Virus record (IMG/VR): IMGVR_UViG_3300007512_001326
Location: 1-35,654 of that record
DNA length: 35,654 nucleotides
Source: a virus
Reading direction: 5' to 3' (one strand)
In this document: positions 1 to 7,566 of the stretch, one piece after another
How positions within the stretch are numbered: the first letter of the stretch is position 1
How the letters are laid out: each line of letters opens with the position of its first letter
Program-made: the position numbers and the translations under genes
Notes under the pieces: model-generated
What the model was told of the DNA's origin: nothing
What the model saw: only the letters and a program-made list of their open reading frames with translations
Database searches by the model: none

Positions 1-474
1 ACAGGTGTTTATTTTCACGACATTCCGCATGATCCTACAACAAATTTATCTACGATTAACTATAAGGAAGCCGAAGAATTAGGTTATTTTAAACTCGATT
101 TACTCAATGTAAACATCTATGAACATGTCAAAGACGAAACCCACCTAACTAGATTATTAGAACGAATCCCAGATTGGTCTTTGTTATTGCATAAAGAAAT
201 TGTTCAGCAATTATTTCACATACATGATCATTATGATATAGTTTCTCAAATGAAACCAAGGTCTGTTGAACAGCTTGCTATGGTATTAGCTATAATACGA
301 CCTGCCAAAAGGTACTTATTAGGACAGCCATGGATAGTAATAGAAGAACAAGTATGGCAAAAGCCTCAAGATGGTTCATATTACTTTAAAAAATCTCATG
401 CTATAAGTTATGCATATGCAATAACAGTCCAGCTCAATTCTCTTTGCGAATTAGCTGAATCTGCCTACGTTTGA
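1..474 (+). CDS. dnaE: DNA polymerase III alpha-type (family C) polymerase, C-terminal piece, 5' end outside window
   Basis: The frame is open from the first base and ends at TGA 472-474, so the start lies to the left. About 157 residues are visible. GYFKLDLLNV near residue 30 matches the DnaE segment that carries the third catalytic aspartate (GLVKFDFLGL in bacteria). SVEQLAMVLAIIRP and the KKSHAISYAYAITVQ segment match the fingers region of DnaE. The protein stops about 15 residues later, so the beta-clamp-binding, OB-fold and tau-binding regions of bacterial DnaE are absent. A separate N-terminal piece of the same family lies at 33243-33767. Family assignment is from recognised motifs; that the two pieces work together is inference. 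Confidence 0.85.
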   Translation, partial: TGVYFHDIPHDPTTNLSTINYKEAEELGYFKLDLLNVNIYEHVKDETHLTRLLERIPDWSLLLHKEIVQQLFHIHDHYDIVSQMKPRSVEQLAMVLAIIRPAKRYLLGQPWIVIEEQVWQKPQDGSYYFKKSHAISYAYAITVQLNSLCELAESAYV

Positions 475-814
475 CTCTTTTTTGTATTACATCTTGTAAA
501 GATATAGAAGGCCCGTACAATATTTCGAAATTTTTAATAGAAAAACTAGTTAATATATATCGAAAATCTTGAAATCTTTTTCCTAATATTATGTTAATAG
601 GAATCATTCTATTAGATTCCCACCACCATTCTTCTCCAAGCTCTAAAAATAATTTTTTCTTTTCTTTTTCTTTTAATTTATTGAATACATAAACAGATGC
701 TAAATTATTGCTTATATTTTGCACAATACCTATATATTCTTCATCTCCTTGTTTACATAAACTTAAAAAAGGAAATTTATCTAAAAATTCTTTTATTTCT
801 GATTCTAGTTCCAT
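434..814 (-). CDS. Conserved hypothetical protein of marine T4-like phage type
   Basis: This 126-residue minus-strand gene fills the gap between the polymerase piece and the next plus-strand gene, overlapping the polymerase 3' end by 41 nt. I chose the ATG at 814, giving an N-terminus MELESEIKEF, because it matches related proteins I recall from marine T4-like phages, which also carry a KKLFLELGEEWWWESN-type segment and a basic C-terminus (KRVKRRQIQLIRK). An in-frame ATG at 865 would add 17 residues that overlap the divergent gene. No catalytic motif is visible and the function is unknown. The tryptophan-rich centre and the lysine/arginine tail suggest a small folded protein that may contact nucleic acid or a virion partner. 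Confidence 0.7.
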   Translation of the reverse strand: MELESEIKEFLDKFPFLSLCKQGDEEYIGIVQNISNNLASVYVFNKLKEKEKKKLFLELGEEWWWESNRMIPINIILGKRFQDFRYILTSFSIKNFEILYGPSISLQDVIQKRVKRRQIQLIRKEN

Positions 815-852
815 AAGTAAATTACGATAAATATATTTAAGTGAGATATAAT

Positions 853-1647
853 ATGGCTGAAACAATTTATTTATATAAGTACGATATCAATATACATCTC
901 ATGTTAGCAAATGATAATAATAAAACGGTGAATCCTCCTATGAATAATAAAATAATAAAAGTTTACAAAGGTGTTAGTACTGTATTAAATTTTTTCATTA
1001 AAGATAACGACCGAAAACCTGTTAATTTAAATTCTGGTACACTTACAGCATATTTAGTAGACCATACAACCAAAAGTTTACTATTTTCTAGAGAATTAGT
1101 AGAAATAGAAAATGTTACAGGGAAAGCCACTTTAACAATATCTGATGTTGATTTAACTGTTATAAAATCAGGATTTTATGAATTAGCAGTGACATTAACA
1201 AATAATGACGGACAATCATTGCCTTTATTTGTAGATAGATCAGATAATACAAAAGTAACTATTGAACTTAAAGATGGGCCTATACCTGGATTTGAAGATT
1301 CGATAACTACTACTTTTTCTATTCCTGGAGGAATAGGCGATAAAACATATAGTTCGGCAATATCTGTTAGTGATACAAATAATGTTCTTCATACATTAGC
1401 AATTTATCATACCAATTATACAGGAAACATTTATGTAGAAGGATCAATAGAATCAACATCTGCTGCTTCTGGGTTTTTCCCTATATCAATTGGTTCAGGT
1501 GCGGATTATAAATCTTATACCGCATCAACATCAGGTCAATTAATTGATTCTGTTAATTTTACATCTAATTTAACATGGATTAGATTTGCCCATGATCCAG
1601 ATGCTGCTAATGTAGGAACGGTTGACAAAATCTTATATAGAAGTTAA
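853..1647 (+). CDS. Probable virion protein, baseplate or fibre type with Ig-like N-terminal domain
   Basis: The protein has 264 residues from ATG 853; a GTG at 841 in the same frame would add four residues. The first 130 residues are rich in beta-strand patterns (KIIKVYKGVSTVLNFFIKD, then GTLTAYLVD), which resembles the Ig-like N-terminal domain of phage baseplate upper proteins. The rest is Ser/Thr/Gly/Asn-rich beta sequence typical of tail or fibre proteins. No enzymatic motif is seen. A CGATAAATA late-promoter-like motif lies about 20 nt upstream (825-833), consistent with late expression. The structural role is inferred from composition and pattern only. Confidence 0.55.
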   Translation: MAETIYLYKYDINIHLMLANDNNKTVNPPMNNKIIKVYKGVSTVLNFFIKDNDRKPVNLNSGTLTAYLVDHTTKSLLFSRELVEIENVTGKATLTISDVDLTVIKSGFYELAVTLTNNDGQSLPLFVDRSDNTKVTIELKDGPIPGFEDSITTTFSIPGGIGDKTYSSAISVSDTNNVLHTLAIYHTNYTGNIYVEGSIESTSAASGFFPISIGSGADYKSYTASTSGQLIDSVNFTSNLTWIRFAHDPDAANVGTVDKILYRS

Positions 1648-1656
1648 ACTATATGC

Positions 1657-2652
1657 ATGAGTATAGTTCTGGATGTTGTTAAAGCAAATCTTCCAATAAA
1701 CGCAAAACAGACTCCATCTGGTTGGACCACTATAAATTGTCCATGTTGTATTCATTACGGCCAATCTAGACCCGACACAAGACATAGAGGCGGTTTTATT
1801 TTTACACCTGAAGAAGGTATAATATATCATTGTTTTAATTGTAATTACAAAACGGGTTGGAAGCCAACAGATAGATTTACTGATAGATTTAAAAAACTAT
1901 TAAGATATTTAGGCGTACCTAAATCGGATATACAACGTCTTCAACTGGAGACGATGCGAGAAGCAGATTTAGTTCAACCAGTAAAAGAAGAAACATCTGA
2001 ATATAAAATAAATTGGCCAGAAATAACTTTACCTAAAGGCTCTAAGCAATTAGATAAATGGGAGTTTAGTCCGTTATTTAATAGAGCATTAGAATATATT
2101 AGTAATAGAAAATTACTTGAATTAGCAGATTGGTATTATAGCGATGCAGTTATAGGTCAAATGCAAAACAGAATTATACTGCCGTATAAGTATAAAAATA
2201 AGGTAGTAGGTTTTACTGCAAGATGGACGGGAGAAAAACAAAACAAATATCCTAAGTATTATCAACAACAACCTAAGGACTTTGTGTTTAATTTAGATGC
2301 ACAAAAAAATAATAGAAAATATGTTTTAGTTACTGAAGGCCCGTTTGATGCATTAGCAATAGATGGTGTAGCAATAGGCGGTAGTAACATAAATTATCAA
2401 CAAGCACAAATAATAAATCAATTAGGTAAAGAAGTTATATTTGTTCCAGACCAAGACAAAGCAGGTATTGATGTAATACGGCAAGCAATTTATTATAACT
2501 GGCCTGTAAGTTTTCCTCCTTGGGAAGAAGCAAAAGATTGTGCAGATGCAGTGATTAAATATGGTAGACCATTTACTTTAAAAAGTATATTAGATTTTGT
2601 TGAAACAAATAAAACAAAAATAATAGTAAAAAGTAAGGTTATGAATGGCTGA
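1657..2652 (+). CDS. DNA primase, DnaG/T4 gp61 type
   Basis: A 331-residue primase that would lay down RNA primers with the helicase encoded just downstream. An N-terminal zinc-binding module is visible (cysteines 28, 30, 31, then HCFNC at 58-62). A TOPRIM domain follows, with the EGPFDAL motif whose glutamate is at residue 227, and VPDQDKAG with aspartates at 265 and 267. The length fits T4 gp61 rather than full-length DnaG, which has an extra C-terminal helicase-binding domain. The start ATG 1657 gives MSIVLDVVK; an ATG at 1653 is in another frame. The stop overlaps the helicase start by 8 nt, which suggests coupled translation of the primosome pair. Confidence 0.88.
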   Translation: MSIVLDVVKANLPINAKQTPSGWTTINCPCCIHYGQSRPDTRHRGGFIFTPEEGIIYHCFNCNYKTGWKPTDRFTDRFKKLLRYLGVPKSDIQRLQLETMREADLVQPVKEETSEYKINWPEITLPKGSKQLDKWEFSPLFNRALEYISNRKLLELADWYYSDAVIGQMQNRIILPYKYKNKVVGFTARWTGEKQNKYPKYYQQQPKDFVFNLDAQKNNRKYVLVTEGPFDALAIDGVAIGGSNINYQQAQIINQLGKEVIFVPDQDKAGIDVIRQAIYYNWPVSFPPWEEAKDCADAVIKYGRPFTLKSILDFVETNKTKIIVKSKVMNG

Positions 2653-4039
2653 AGAAGCAAAAGAATATACAGAAGATATGCAAAAACTTTATGTAGAGTT
2701 TTTGTTATCGGATTCTGAGTTGTATGGTAGGTGTCAAGCAATTATAGACTCAGAATATTTTGATAGAAAATTTAGAAAGAGTGTAAAGTTTATACAAGAA
2801 CATGTAGACAAATACACAACGGTTCCTACTATAGATCAGTTGAAGGCAAATACAGGTGTTGAATTTACATTAGTTAAAGATGTAGATGAACGACACCAAG
2901 AATGGTTCTTAGACGACTTTGAACAATTTTGTAAACACAAAGCATTAGCAAATGCAATTTTAGGTTCGACAGATTTATTAGAAGAGAATCAATTTGGTGC
3001 AGTAGAAAAAATAATTAAGGATGCAGTACAAGTTAGTTTAGCAAAAAACTTAGGTACAGATTACTACAACGAACCTGCAGATAGATTGCGTAATTTAAAA
3101 TCTAAGAATGGCGGTACTAGCACAGGTTGGACTTCTATTGATGCTAAGTTATTTGGAGGATTTAACAAAGGCGAACTTAATATATTTGCAGGTGGTAGTG
3201 GTGCAGGTAAGAGTATATTCCTGCAGAATCTTGCATTAAACTGGTCGCTAATGGGTTTAAATGTTATCTATTTAAGTTTAGAACTTAGTGAACATCTAAC
3301 TGCAATGCGAATGGATGCAATGGGTACAGGATATTCAACTAAGGATTTGTTTAAAAATTTAGATGATGTAGACCTGCGTGTTAAAATGCAACGTAAAAAA
3401 GCAGGAGCAATACAGATAGTACAGTTAGTAAATGGTTGTACAGTAAATGATATACGTGCATATCTAAAGGAATATACAGTACAAACAGGTATACGACCGG
3501 ATTGCATATTAGTAGATTATTTAGACTTAATGATGCCAGCACAACGTAAAGTACCGCCAAGTGATTTGTTTATTAAAGATAAATTTGTTAGCGAAGAATT
3601 AAGAAACTTATCTGTAGAATTAGATTTATTATTTGCAACAGCATCTCAATTAAACAGAGGTGCAGTAGACGAAATAGAATTTGATCATTCGCATATTGCA
3701 GGTGGTCTTAGTAAGATACAAACCGCTGATAATGTTATTGGTATATTCAGTTCCCGTGCAATGCGAGAACGTGGCAGAGTGCAAATACAATTTATGAAAA
3801 CTAGATCTAGTAGTGGTGTAGGACAGAAACTTGACTTAGAGTTTGATTTAAACACTTTGCGTATATCAGATTTACCAGATGATGAACAAGAAAATAGTCC
3901 TGCAGGAGATATATATGCAACTCTTAAAAAGAAATCTACATTATCAAAAGTAAAAGCAGGATTAGTAGAGAATCAAGTTGTAGAAGATAATGTTAATCAT
4001 AGTGATAAATTAAGAAGTATGTTGAAAGGAATGGATTAA
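2645..4039 (+). CDS. Replicative DNA helicase, DnaB/T4 gp41 type
   Basis: A 464-residue hexameric-type helicase that would unwind the fork 5' to 3'. An N-terminal all-helical region of about 150 residues is followed by a RecA-like core: Walker A GGSGAGKS at 183-190, the LSLELSE segment after it, Walker B-like CILVDYLDLM around residue 291, the ASQLNRG sensor motif, and an arginine-rich segment (FMKTRSSSGVG) expected to hold the arginine finger. This order and length fit DnaB and T4 gp41. Its gene overlaps that of the primase. The last 50 residues are acidic and low in complexity. Confidence 0.92.
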   Translation: MAEEAKEYTEDMQKLYVEFLLSDSELYGRCQAIIDSEYFDRKFRKSVKFIQEHVDKYTTVPTIDQLKANTGVEFTLVKDVDERHQEWFLDDFEQFCKHKALANAILGSTDLLEENQFGAVEKIIKDAVQVSLAKNLGTDYYNEPADRLRNLKSKNGGTSTGWTSIDAKLFGGFNKGELNIFAGGSGAGKSIFLQNLALNWSLMGLNVIYLSLELSEHLTAMRMDAMGTGYSTKDLFKNLDDVDLRVKMQRKKAGAIQIVQLVNGCTVNDIRAYLKEYTVQTGIRPDCILVDYLDLMMPAQRKVPPSDLFIKDKFVSEELRNLSVELDLLFATASQLNRGAVDEIEFDHSHIAGGLSKIQTADNVIGIFSSRAMRERGRVQIQFMKTRSSSGVGQKLDLEFDLNTLRISDLPDDEQENSPAGDIYATLKKKSTLSKVKAGLVENQVVEDNVNHSDKLRSMLKGMD

Positions 4040-4311
4040 CCGAGTATCAGTTGAAGAACTTTTAATAAAGCATGACTTTGGGTAGGCCTAACATCTCTAT
4101 TACTGGCCATCAAATTAACCGCAGCCATGGCATTATCTATCATCATTGCTCCGGTTTGAGGATCAGGATGTAACATACCAGGATCGATGTTTTGAATATT
4201 ATTAAGTAACCCTGTAGGATCAGCAGGTTCTTCGGCTTGATCTATAGCCTCTTCGCTAGGAATAGGTTGCCAATCTGCTTGATAATCTTCGCCTATATCA
4301 AATGCTTTCAT
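4036..4311 (-). CDS. Small hypothetical protein, minus strand
   Basis: A 91-residue ORF convergent with the helicase gene (stops overlap by 4 nt) and divergent from the gene at 4352. It starts MKAFDIGEDYQADWQPIP, has an acidic proline-containing first half, and ends in a short hydrophobic helix. I do not recognise the family. Support for it being real comes from its natural composition, from filling an otherwise empty 300-nt gap, and from a CTAAATAT motif on the minus strand about 8 nt before the start. The ribosome-binding site is weak. The neighbouring minus-strand gene at 434-814 shows that isolated minus-strand genes occur here. Confidence 0.55.
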   Translation of the reverse strand: MKAFDIGEDYQADWQPIPSEEAIDQAEEPADPTGLLNNIQNIDPGMLHPDPQTGAMMIDNAMAAVNLMASNRDVRPTQSHALLKVLQLILG

Positions 4312-4318
4312 AACAACA

Positions 4319-4334
4319 ATATTTAGCTAAATAT
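4319..4334. promoter_or_regulatory. 16-bp palindrome with back-to-back late-promoter-like motifs
   Basis: ATATTTAGCTAAATAT is a perfect palindrome between divergent genes. Each strand reads GCTAAATAT, resembling the T4-type late promoter core (TATAAATA) and variants in marine relatives. On the + strand it sits 17 nt before ATG 4352; on the minus strand 7 nt before the ATG at 4311. It could be a shared divergent late promoter, or an operator or hairpin. Confidence 0.45.
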
Positions 4335-4351
4335 ATACATAAGGATCACAT

Positions 4352-4609
4352 ATGACATCCACAAAGAGTCTTTTTGAAGAAATTAGTACAATAGCAACTA
4401 AACGAGATAATTCTTTATTAGTTGAATCTAGAGCTGAACATATTATTGCAAGTGTAATTAATTTAGTACATTTAATCCAGGAATCGTATACTTCTGAACA
4501 AGCAGCCGATTTAAATAAAAGGTTAATTAATGCAATACGAACAGAAGATGTAAGAAAGTTTTCAAGGGGAATGCGAAAAATTAAGGAATTTCAAGAAAAT
4601 GAAAATTGA
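4352..4609 (+). CDS. Small hypothetical helical protein
   Basis: An 85-residue protein (MTSTKSLFEEIST...) predicted to be nearly all helical, with charged residues on heptad-like spacing (AEHIIASVINLVHLIQ, then DLNKRLINAIRTEDVRKFSRGMRKI). The ribosome-binding site AAGGAT lies 6 nt before the ATG, and a CTAAATAT motif lies upstream. I do not recognise the family. It overlaps the next small ORF by 11 nt, so the two are probably translated together. Confidence 0.65.
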   Translation: MTSTKSLFEEISTIATKRDNSLLVESRAEHIIASVINLVHLIQESYTSEQAADLNKRLINAIRTEDVRKFSRGMRKIKEFQENEN

Positions 4610-4766
4610 AGAAATTATAAATTTACATGATATTAGTCCTCGTAAATTAGCGGCAAAAAATTTAGCTACTAAAAGGATTAAAAGGAAAAAGCAAAAAAAC
4701 TTTCATATTTCAAATATTATAAAAAGAATTAAAGGTAAATTGTGCGATGATGTTAACCACGATTAA
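4599..4766 (+). CDS. 55-residue basic small ORF
   Basis: The ATG at 4599 lies inside the end of the preceding gene and the TAA at 4764-4766 lies inside the start of the following gene. The product begins MKIEEIINLHDISPRKLAAK and is highly basic, with the cluster TKRIKRKKQKN in the middle. It fills an otherwise empty 137-nt gap between overlapping neighbours, the usual style of this genome. Its charge suggests RNA, DNA or ribosome binding, but no family is recognised. A lysine-rich ORF can arise by chance in A-rich sequence, so support is moderate. Confidence 0.5.
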   Translation: MKIEEIINLHDISPRKLAAKNLATKRIKRKKQKNFHISNIIKRIKGKLCDDVNHD

Positions 4767-5292
4767 TACGTTAACCGAAAGCAAATTGTTTAGACATAAA
4801 CAAACATTAAAAAATTTAGGCGAACAAGGGCTAAAAGATCTAACTTTTTTATATATGTTAATGTTATATGTTATGTATAATGAACCCGAAACCCACACAA
4901 AAGCCACACATTACGCAAAAAGAACTAAATCATATAGAGATTTCAAAGAATTTTATATAGGCGGAACAGATTTATATCTATTAATTAATGCAAATTTAGG
5001 CTCGATCAATAAGCCTCTGTTCCTCATGTTTCTTGATCGTTTGGCAAGTGCAGACATAAAAAGAGAATTTATTCATAGATTTTTATTAAATATGCAAACA
5101 ACTTTGAATATTCAAAATAGTTCTATAAGAACTATGCGAAGATATATACAAGATTGGCATTTGCAACATCATGCACGAAAAAATCAAATAATGACATCAA
5201 TAATGTCTTTTATTAAAACTAAAGCACGACATATAGAAATATATGATGAAATGGCAGATATACGAACAAAATATATGTTAAGAGATAAATAA
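4747..5292 (+). CDS. Hypothetical protein, 181 residues
   Basis: The protein starts MMLTTINTLTESKLF (a second ATG directly follows) with an AAAGG ribosome-binding site about 11 nt upstream. It is mostly helical and basic, rich in Arg, Lys, His and aromatic residues, with a hydrophobic stretch (LTFLYMLMLYVMYNEPET) near residues 32-49 that is probably a buried helix, since nothing else looks membrane-bound. The C-terminal third (RRYIQDWHLQHHARKNQIM) is strongly basic. No known motif is recognised. A GATAAATAAATAA motif starts right at its stop and may drive the next gene. Confidence 0.7.
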   Translation: MMLTTINTLTESKLFRHKQTLKNLGEQGLKDLTFLYMLMLYVMYNEPETHTKATHYAKRTKSYRDFKEFYIGGTDLYLLINANLGSINKPLFLMFLDRLASADIKREFIHRFLLNMQTTLNIQNSSIRTMRRYIQDWHLQHHARKNQIMTSIMSFIKTKARHIEIYDEMADIRTKYMLRDK

Positions 5293-5322
5293 ATAAAATA
5301 ACAGCTATTTAGGAGAATAAAA

Positions 5323-5592
5323 ATGGCAGCAGGAAATGTAGCAACAGGCACGCATGGCGGCAAACAAATGATGTTGGTGAAATTTGCTAAAACTCCCATC
5401 TCAGCCGAGGAGATAAACGCAGCAATTCAGCAATGTGCATACAACGGTAATACAATAGTAGCAACAAAAGTAGATACAAACGATGTTCAATGTATCATCG
5501 AAGGTGCTGGAATCCCTTCCACCGAAGTCGGCTCCAATTATGGTGAGGGTAATACAGGCGTTACCTCATCAGTTGAAATTACTTTTGGGTAA
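5323..5592 (+). CDS. Small probable virion protein with its own terminator
   Basis: An 89-residue protein starting MAAGNVATGTHGGKQMML with a good ribosome-binding site (AGGAG, 8 nt before ATG). It is rich in Gly, Ala, Thr and Val, with no signal peptide or enzymatic motif, and ends in the beta-like VTSSVEITFG. Its base composition is less AT-biased than its neighbours. It stands as a single transcription unit, with a late-promoter-like GATAAATAA motif about 35 nt upstream and the strongest terminator of the window right after it. That arrangement fits an abundant small structural or decoration protein. This role is inference. Confidence 0.65.
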   Translation: MAAGNVATGTHGGKQMMLVKFAKTPISAEEINAAIQQCAYNGNTIVATKVDTNDVQCIIEGAGIPSTEVGSNYGEGNTGVTSSVEITFG

Positions 5593-5608
5593 TATAAAAT
5601 AAAAAAAT

Positions 5609-5641
5609 AAAAAGGCGTCTATTATTTAGACGTCTTTTTTT
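5609..5641 (+). terminator. Strong rho-independent terminator
   Basis: GGCGTCT (5614-5620) pairs with AGACGTC (5628-5634), one G-U pair, around the 7-nt loop ATTATTT. A-run upstream and T-run downstream extend the stem and provide the U-tract. It ends the 5323-5592 unit. Confidence 0.9.
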
Positions 5642-5669
5642 ATGACCAATAAATATTAATAAAGGTTAT

Positions 5670-6188
5670 ATGTCTACATTTCATAATGCCGGGGAATTCG
5701 TCGGCGCCAATATAGAATTTTTCTCAATATTCAGTTTAATAGATTTTTCTGATTCAGATATGGGAGCAAATCCTTCTTTATACGATTCTAATGGTAACAA
5801 CTTAGATTTAACATCTGCAGATTCTAAACCTTATCATCAGGCACAAAATTTAAATATTTTACTTCAAAGTATAGGTATGAGATGTCAGCCAGCTATAGTA
5901 TCGGTTAATTCTCAGAATACAAACATAACTAATTTTAATGGTGCTCATAGTGTAAGTTTGGGTTCTGAATATAGTGGTACTTTAACTATATGGACTATTA
6001 AAATCGCCACTTCTAGTCCGGGAGCTTGGTCAGTAGAATTATTACAAAATGAATTACATAGTATACCTATAGAAGGTTCTAGTAATTTAACTGATACAAC
6101 AACAGACATTGTTGGAAATATAATAAATACTAATGTTAGTGATAATGTTAATAGAAACACTATCATTGAAATGGCTGAAATACTTTAG
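5670..6188 (+). CDS. Probable virion protein, 172 residues
   Basis: The start MSTFHNAGEFVG is preceded by AAAGG and by an AATAAATATT late-promoter-like motif (5648-5657). The sequence is rich in Asn, Ser, Thr and Gly with alternating hydrophobics (HSVSLGSEYSGTLTIWTIKI), the pattern of beta-sandwich phage structural proteins. No cysteine motif, membrane segment or enzyme signature is seen. It follows the terminator at 5609-5641 and so probably begins a new late unit. Family not recognised. Confidence 0.65.
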   Translation: MSTFHNAGEFVGANIEFFSIFSLIDFSDSDMGANPSLYDSNGNNLDLTSADSKPYHQAQNLNILLQSIGMRCQPAIVSVNSQNTNITNFNGAHSVSLGSEYSGTLTIWTIKIATSSPGAWSVELLQNELHSIPIEGSSNLTDTTTDIVGNIINTNVSDNVNRNTIIEMAEIL

Positions 6189-6261
6189 GCAAATACTGGC
6201 TCCAAATCGATATTACTATATCGTGTAATTAAAAACACAAGTAAAAGGATTTGGTTAAAAC

Positions 6262-6573
6262 ATGTCAATAGAAAAACAGAGCTTAGAAGCTCATGTTGAG
6301 CTATGTGCAGAACGGTATGATAATTTAGAAGATAGATTAGAAGACATAGTTAGACGAATTGAGAGAAGTTATGTTCGTTTTGACAAAATGGAACAGTCTA
6401 TAGACAAAGTACAAGATTTTGTAACCAATCATCATACCGATAGATTTCAAGCACTAGAATCTCGACAAGGATCGCTAGAAGATAAAATTTCTAGTACAAT
6501 GAAAATTATGTACGGTACCCTAGTCACTCTATTAGTCGCTGTTATCGGTAGCCTCTTTCATATGATAAATTAA
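6262..6573 (+). CDS. Coiled-coil protein with C-terminal membrane anchor
   Basis: A 103-residue protein. Residues 1-75 form a charged amphipathic helix or coiled coil (ERYDNLEDRLEDIVRRIERS). Residues 80-101 form one hydrophobic segment (MYGTLVTLLVAVIGSLFHMI) at the very C-terminus. This layout is that of XhlA/hemolysin-type phage proteins and other tail-anchored phage proteins. It may oligomerise at the inner membrane, for example as a lysis accessory or superinfection factor. No lysis gene is adjacent, so the role is open. The start is preceded by AAAAGGA about 15 nt upstream, which is a long spacing. Confidence 0.65.
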   Translation: MSIEKQSLEAHVELCAERYDNLEDRLEDIVRRIERSYVRFDKMEQSIDKVQDFVTNHHTDRFQALESRQGSLEDKISSTMKIMYGTLVTLLVAVIGSLFHMIN

Positions 6574-6599
6574 TAAATACAATAATAGGAATTCTATTT

Positions 6600-6878
6600 A
6601 TGCAGATATGTGACGTTACTGAGCCTCTTATTGAAACAAAAATTGTTTGGGCAAAAAAAGGTAAAGATAAGATTGTTAAAAAATATCGCTGTACTTTTGG
6701 AAAACGAAAAGGTAGAGCAGTATCAAATCCTTCTCAATGTGCTGCACCAATCGATATTAAAAAGAAATTTCAGCTTAAAAAAACAAAAGCTCGACTAGGC
6801 AAAAAAATGACTAGAAAAGCATTGAGAACAAAAAAATTTAATCCTGTAAGCAAACGAATAAGGTCGATGAATAAATGA
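6600..6878 (+). CDS. Small very basic protein, marine T4-like phage family
   Basis: A 92-residue, strongly basic protein (K/R near 30 percent) starting MQICDVTEPLIETKIVWAKK. The KYRCTFGKRKGRAVSNPSQC segment followed by APIDIKKKFQLKKTKARLGKK matches a small basic family I recall from marine T4-like phages. Two cysteines 17 residues apart may be structural. The charge suggests nucleic acid binding or a head-interior or scaffold role; this is inference. The stop overlaps the next start (ATGA). A TAATAAATAC motif lies 20 nt upstream. Confidence 0.72.
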   Translation: MQICDVTEPLIETKIVWAKKGKDKIVKKYRCTFGKRKGRAVSNPSQCAAPIDIKKKFQLKKTKARLGKKMTRKALRTKKFNPVSKRIRSMNK

Positions 6879-7342
6879 AAGCATTATTATCGTTAAATGA
6901 AAGTACTGTTGAAGAAATTATCGTCGATCTAATCGGAGTACCTGAAGATCATGCAGCATATATGGCAAAAAATATGCGTCTAAGTGAAATATTAGATATG
7001 ATTCATGAACTTAAAGGTAATAATGTAGACGAAGCAACTAATATTTTAGAACCATATTTAGCAGAATTACATTCAGGCTCAGCAACAAAAACTGCTGCAC
7101 AAAATCAATCACAATCAACAATAAAACCTACTAGACCAACAGTAAAAGGCCAAAATGCAGATGCAGACGAAGAGATGCGTACAGGTGAACCTGCAGGAGA
7201 TGTTAATATCTCTATGACAGACCAAAATGGCAATGAACTATATTCTAAAAATGTTAAAAAATCAGGTGCTATGCGAGCAGCAAGACAATTACCTAAGTCT
7301 GCCAAAGGCTCGGCAATACGAAATATAGCAGGTATACAATGA
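6875..7342 (+). CDS. Hypothetical protein, possibly head-assembly related
   Basis: A 155-residue protein, coupled to both neighbours by ATGA overlaps. The first 70 residues are helical (STVEEIIVDLIGVPEDHAAY). A low-complexity linker rich in Gln, Thr, Ala and Pro follows, then a C-terminal basic region (KKSGAMRAARQLPKSAKGSA). A helical start, flexible middle and basic tail is common among small head-assembly and scaffold proteins, but no family is recognised. Its position in a tight run of late-type genes (6600-8763) supports a virion-assembly context. Confidence 0.65.
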   Translation: MKALLSLNESTVEEIIVDLIGVPEDHAAYMAKNMRLSEILDMIHELKGNNVDEATNILEPYLAELHSGSATKTAAQNQSQSTIKPTRPTVKGQNADADEEMRTGEPAGDVNISMTDQNGNELYSKNVKKSGAMRAARQLPKSAKGSAIRNIAGIQ

Positions 7343-7536
7343 AAGTTGTAGAAGTAGCAGGACCTTGTCCTGTAATGATTTCAAATAAAGAAGCAACTGT
7401 TTATGAAAAGATTTGTAGTAAGGAAGGATGTTCTAAAGATGATTTATCGGAAAGAGAAAGTTCCATTGTAAAACAACTTACTACCAAAGGAGTCATTGAT
7501 AGAATTAACGGTCGCTTTTATCCTAGTTTTCGATAA
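7339..7536 (+). CDS. Small winged-helix-like protein
   Basis: A 65-residue protein starting MKVVEVAGPCPVMIS. The central part (EATVYEKICSKEGCSKDDLSERESSIVKQLTTKGVIDRINGRFY) has the helix-turn-helix then hairpin pattern of a short winged-helix domain, in which KQLTTKGVIDRINGRFY would be recognition helix and wing. That is a by-eye pattern match; DNA binding is not demonstrated. Its translation is coupled to the upstream gene by a 4-nt overlap. Confidence 0.6.
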   Translation: MKVVEVAGPCPVMISNKEATVYEKICSKEGCSKDDLSERESSIVKQLTTKGVIDRINGRFYPSFR

Positions 7537-7566
7537 ATAATATAAATGAGTATGGGGATTTAAAAA

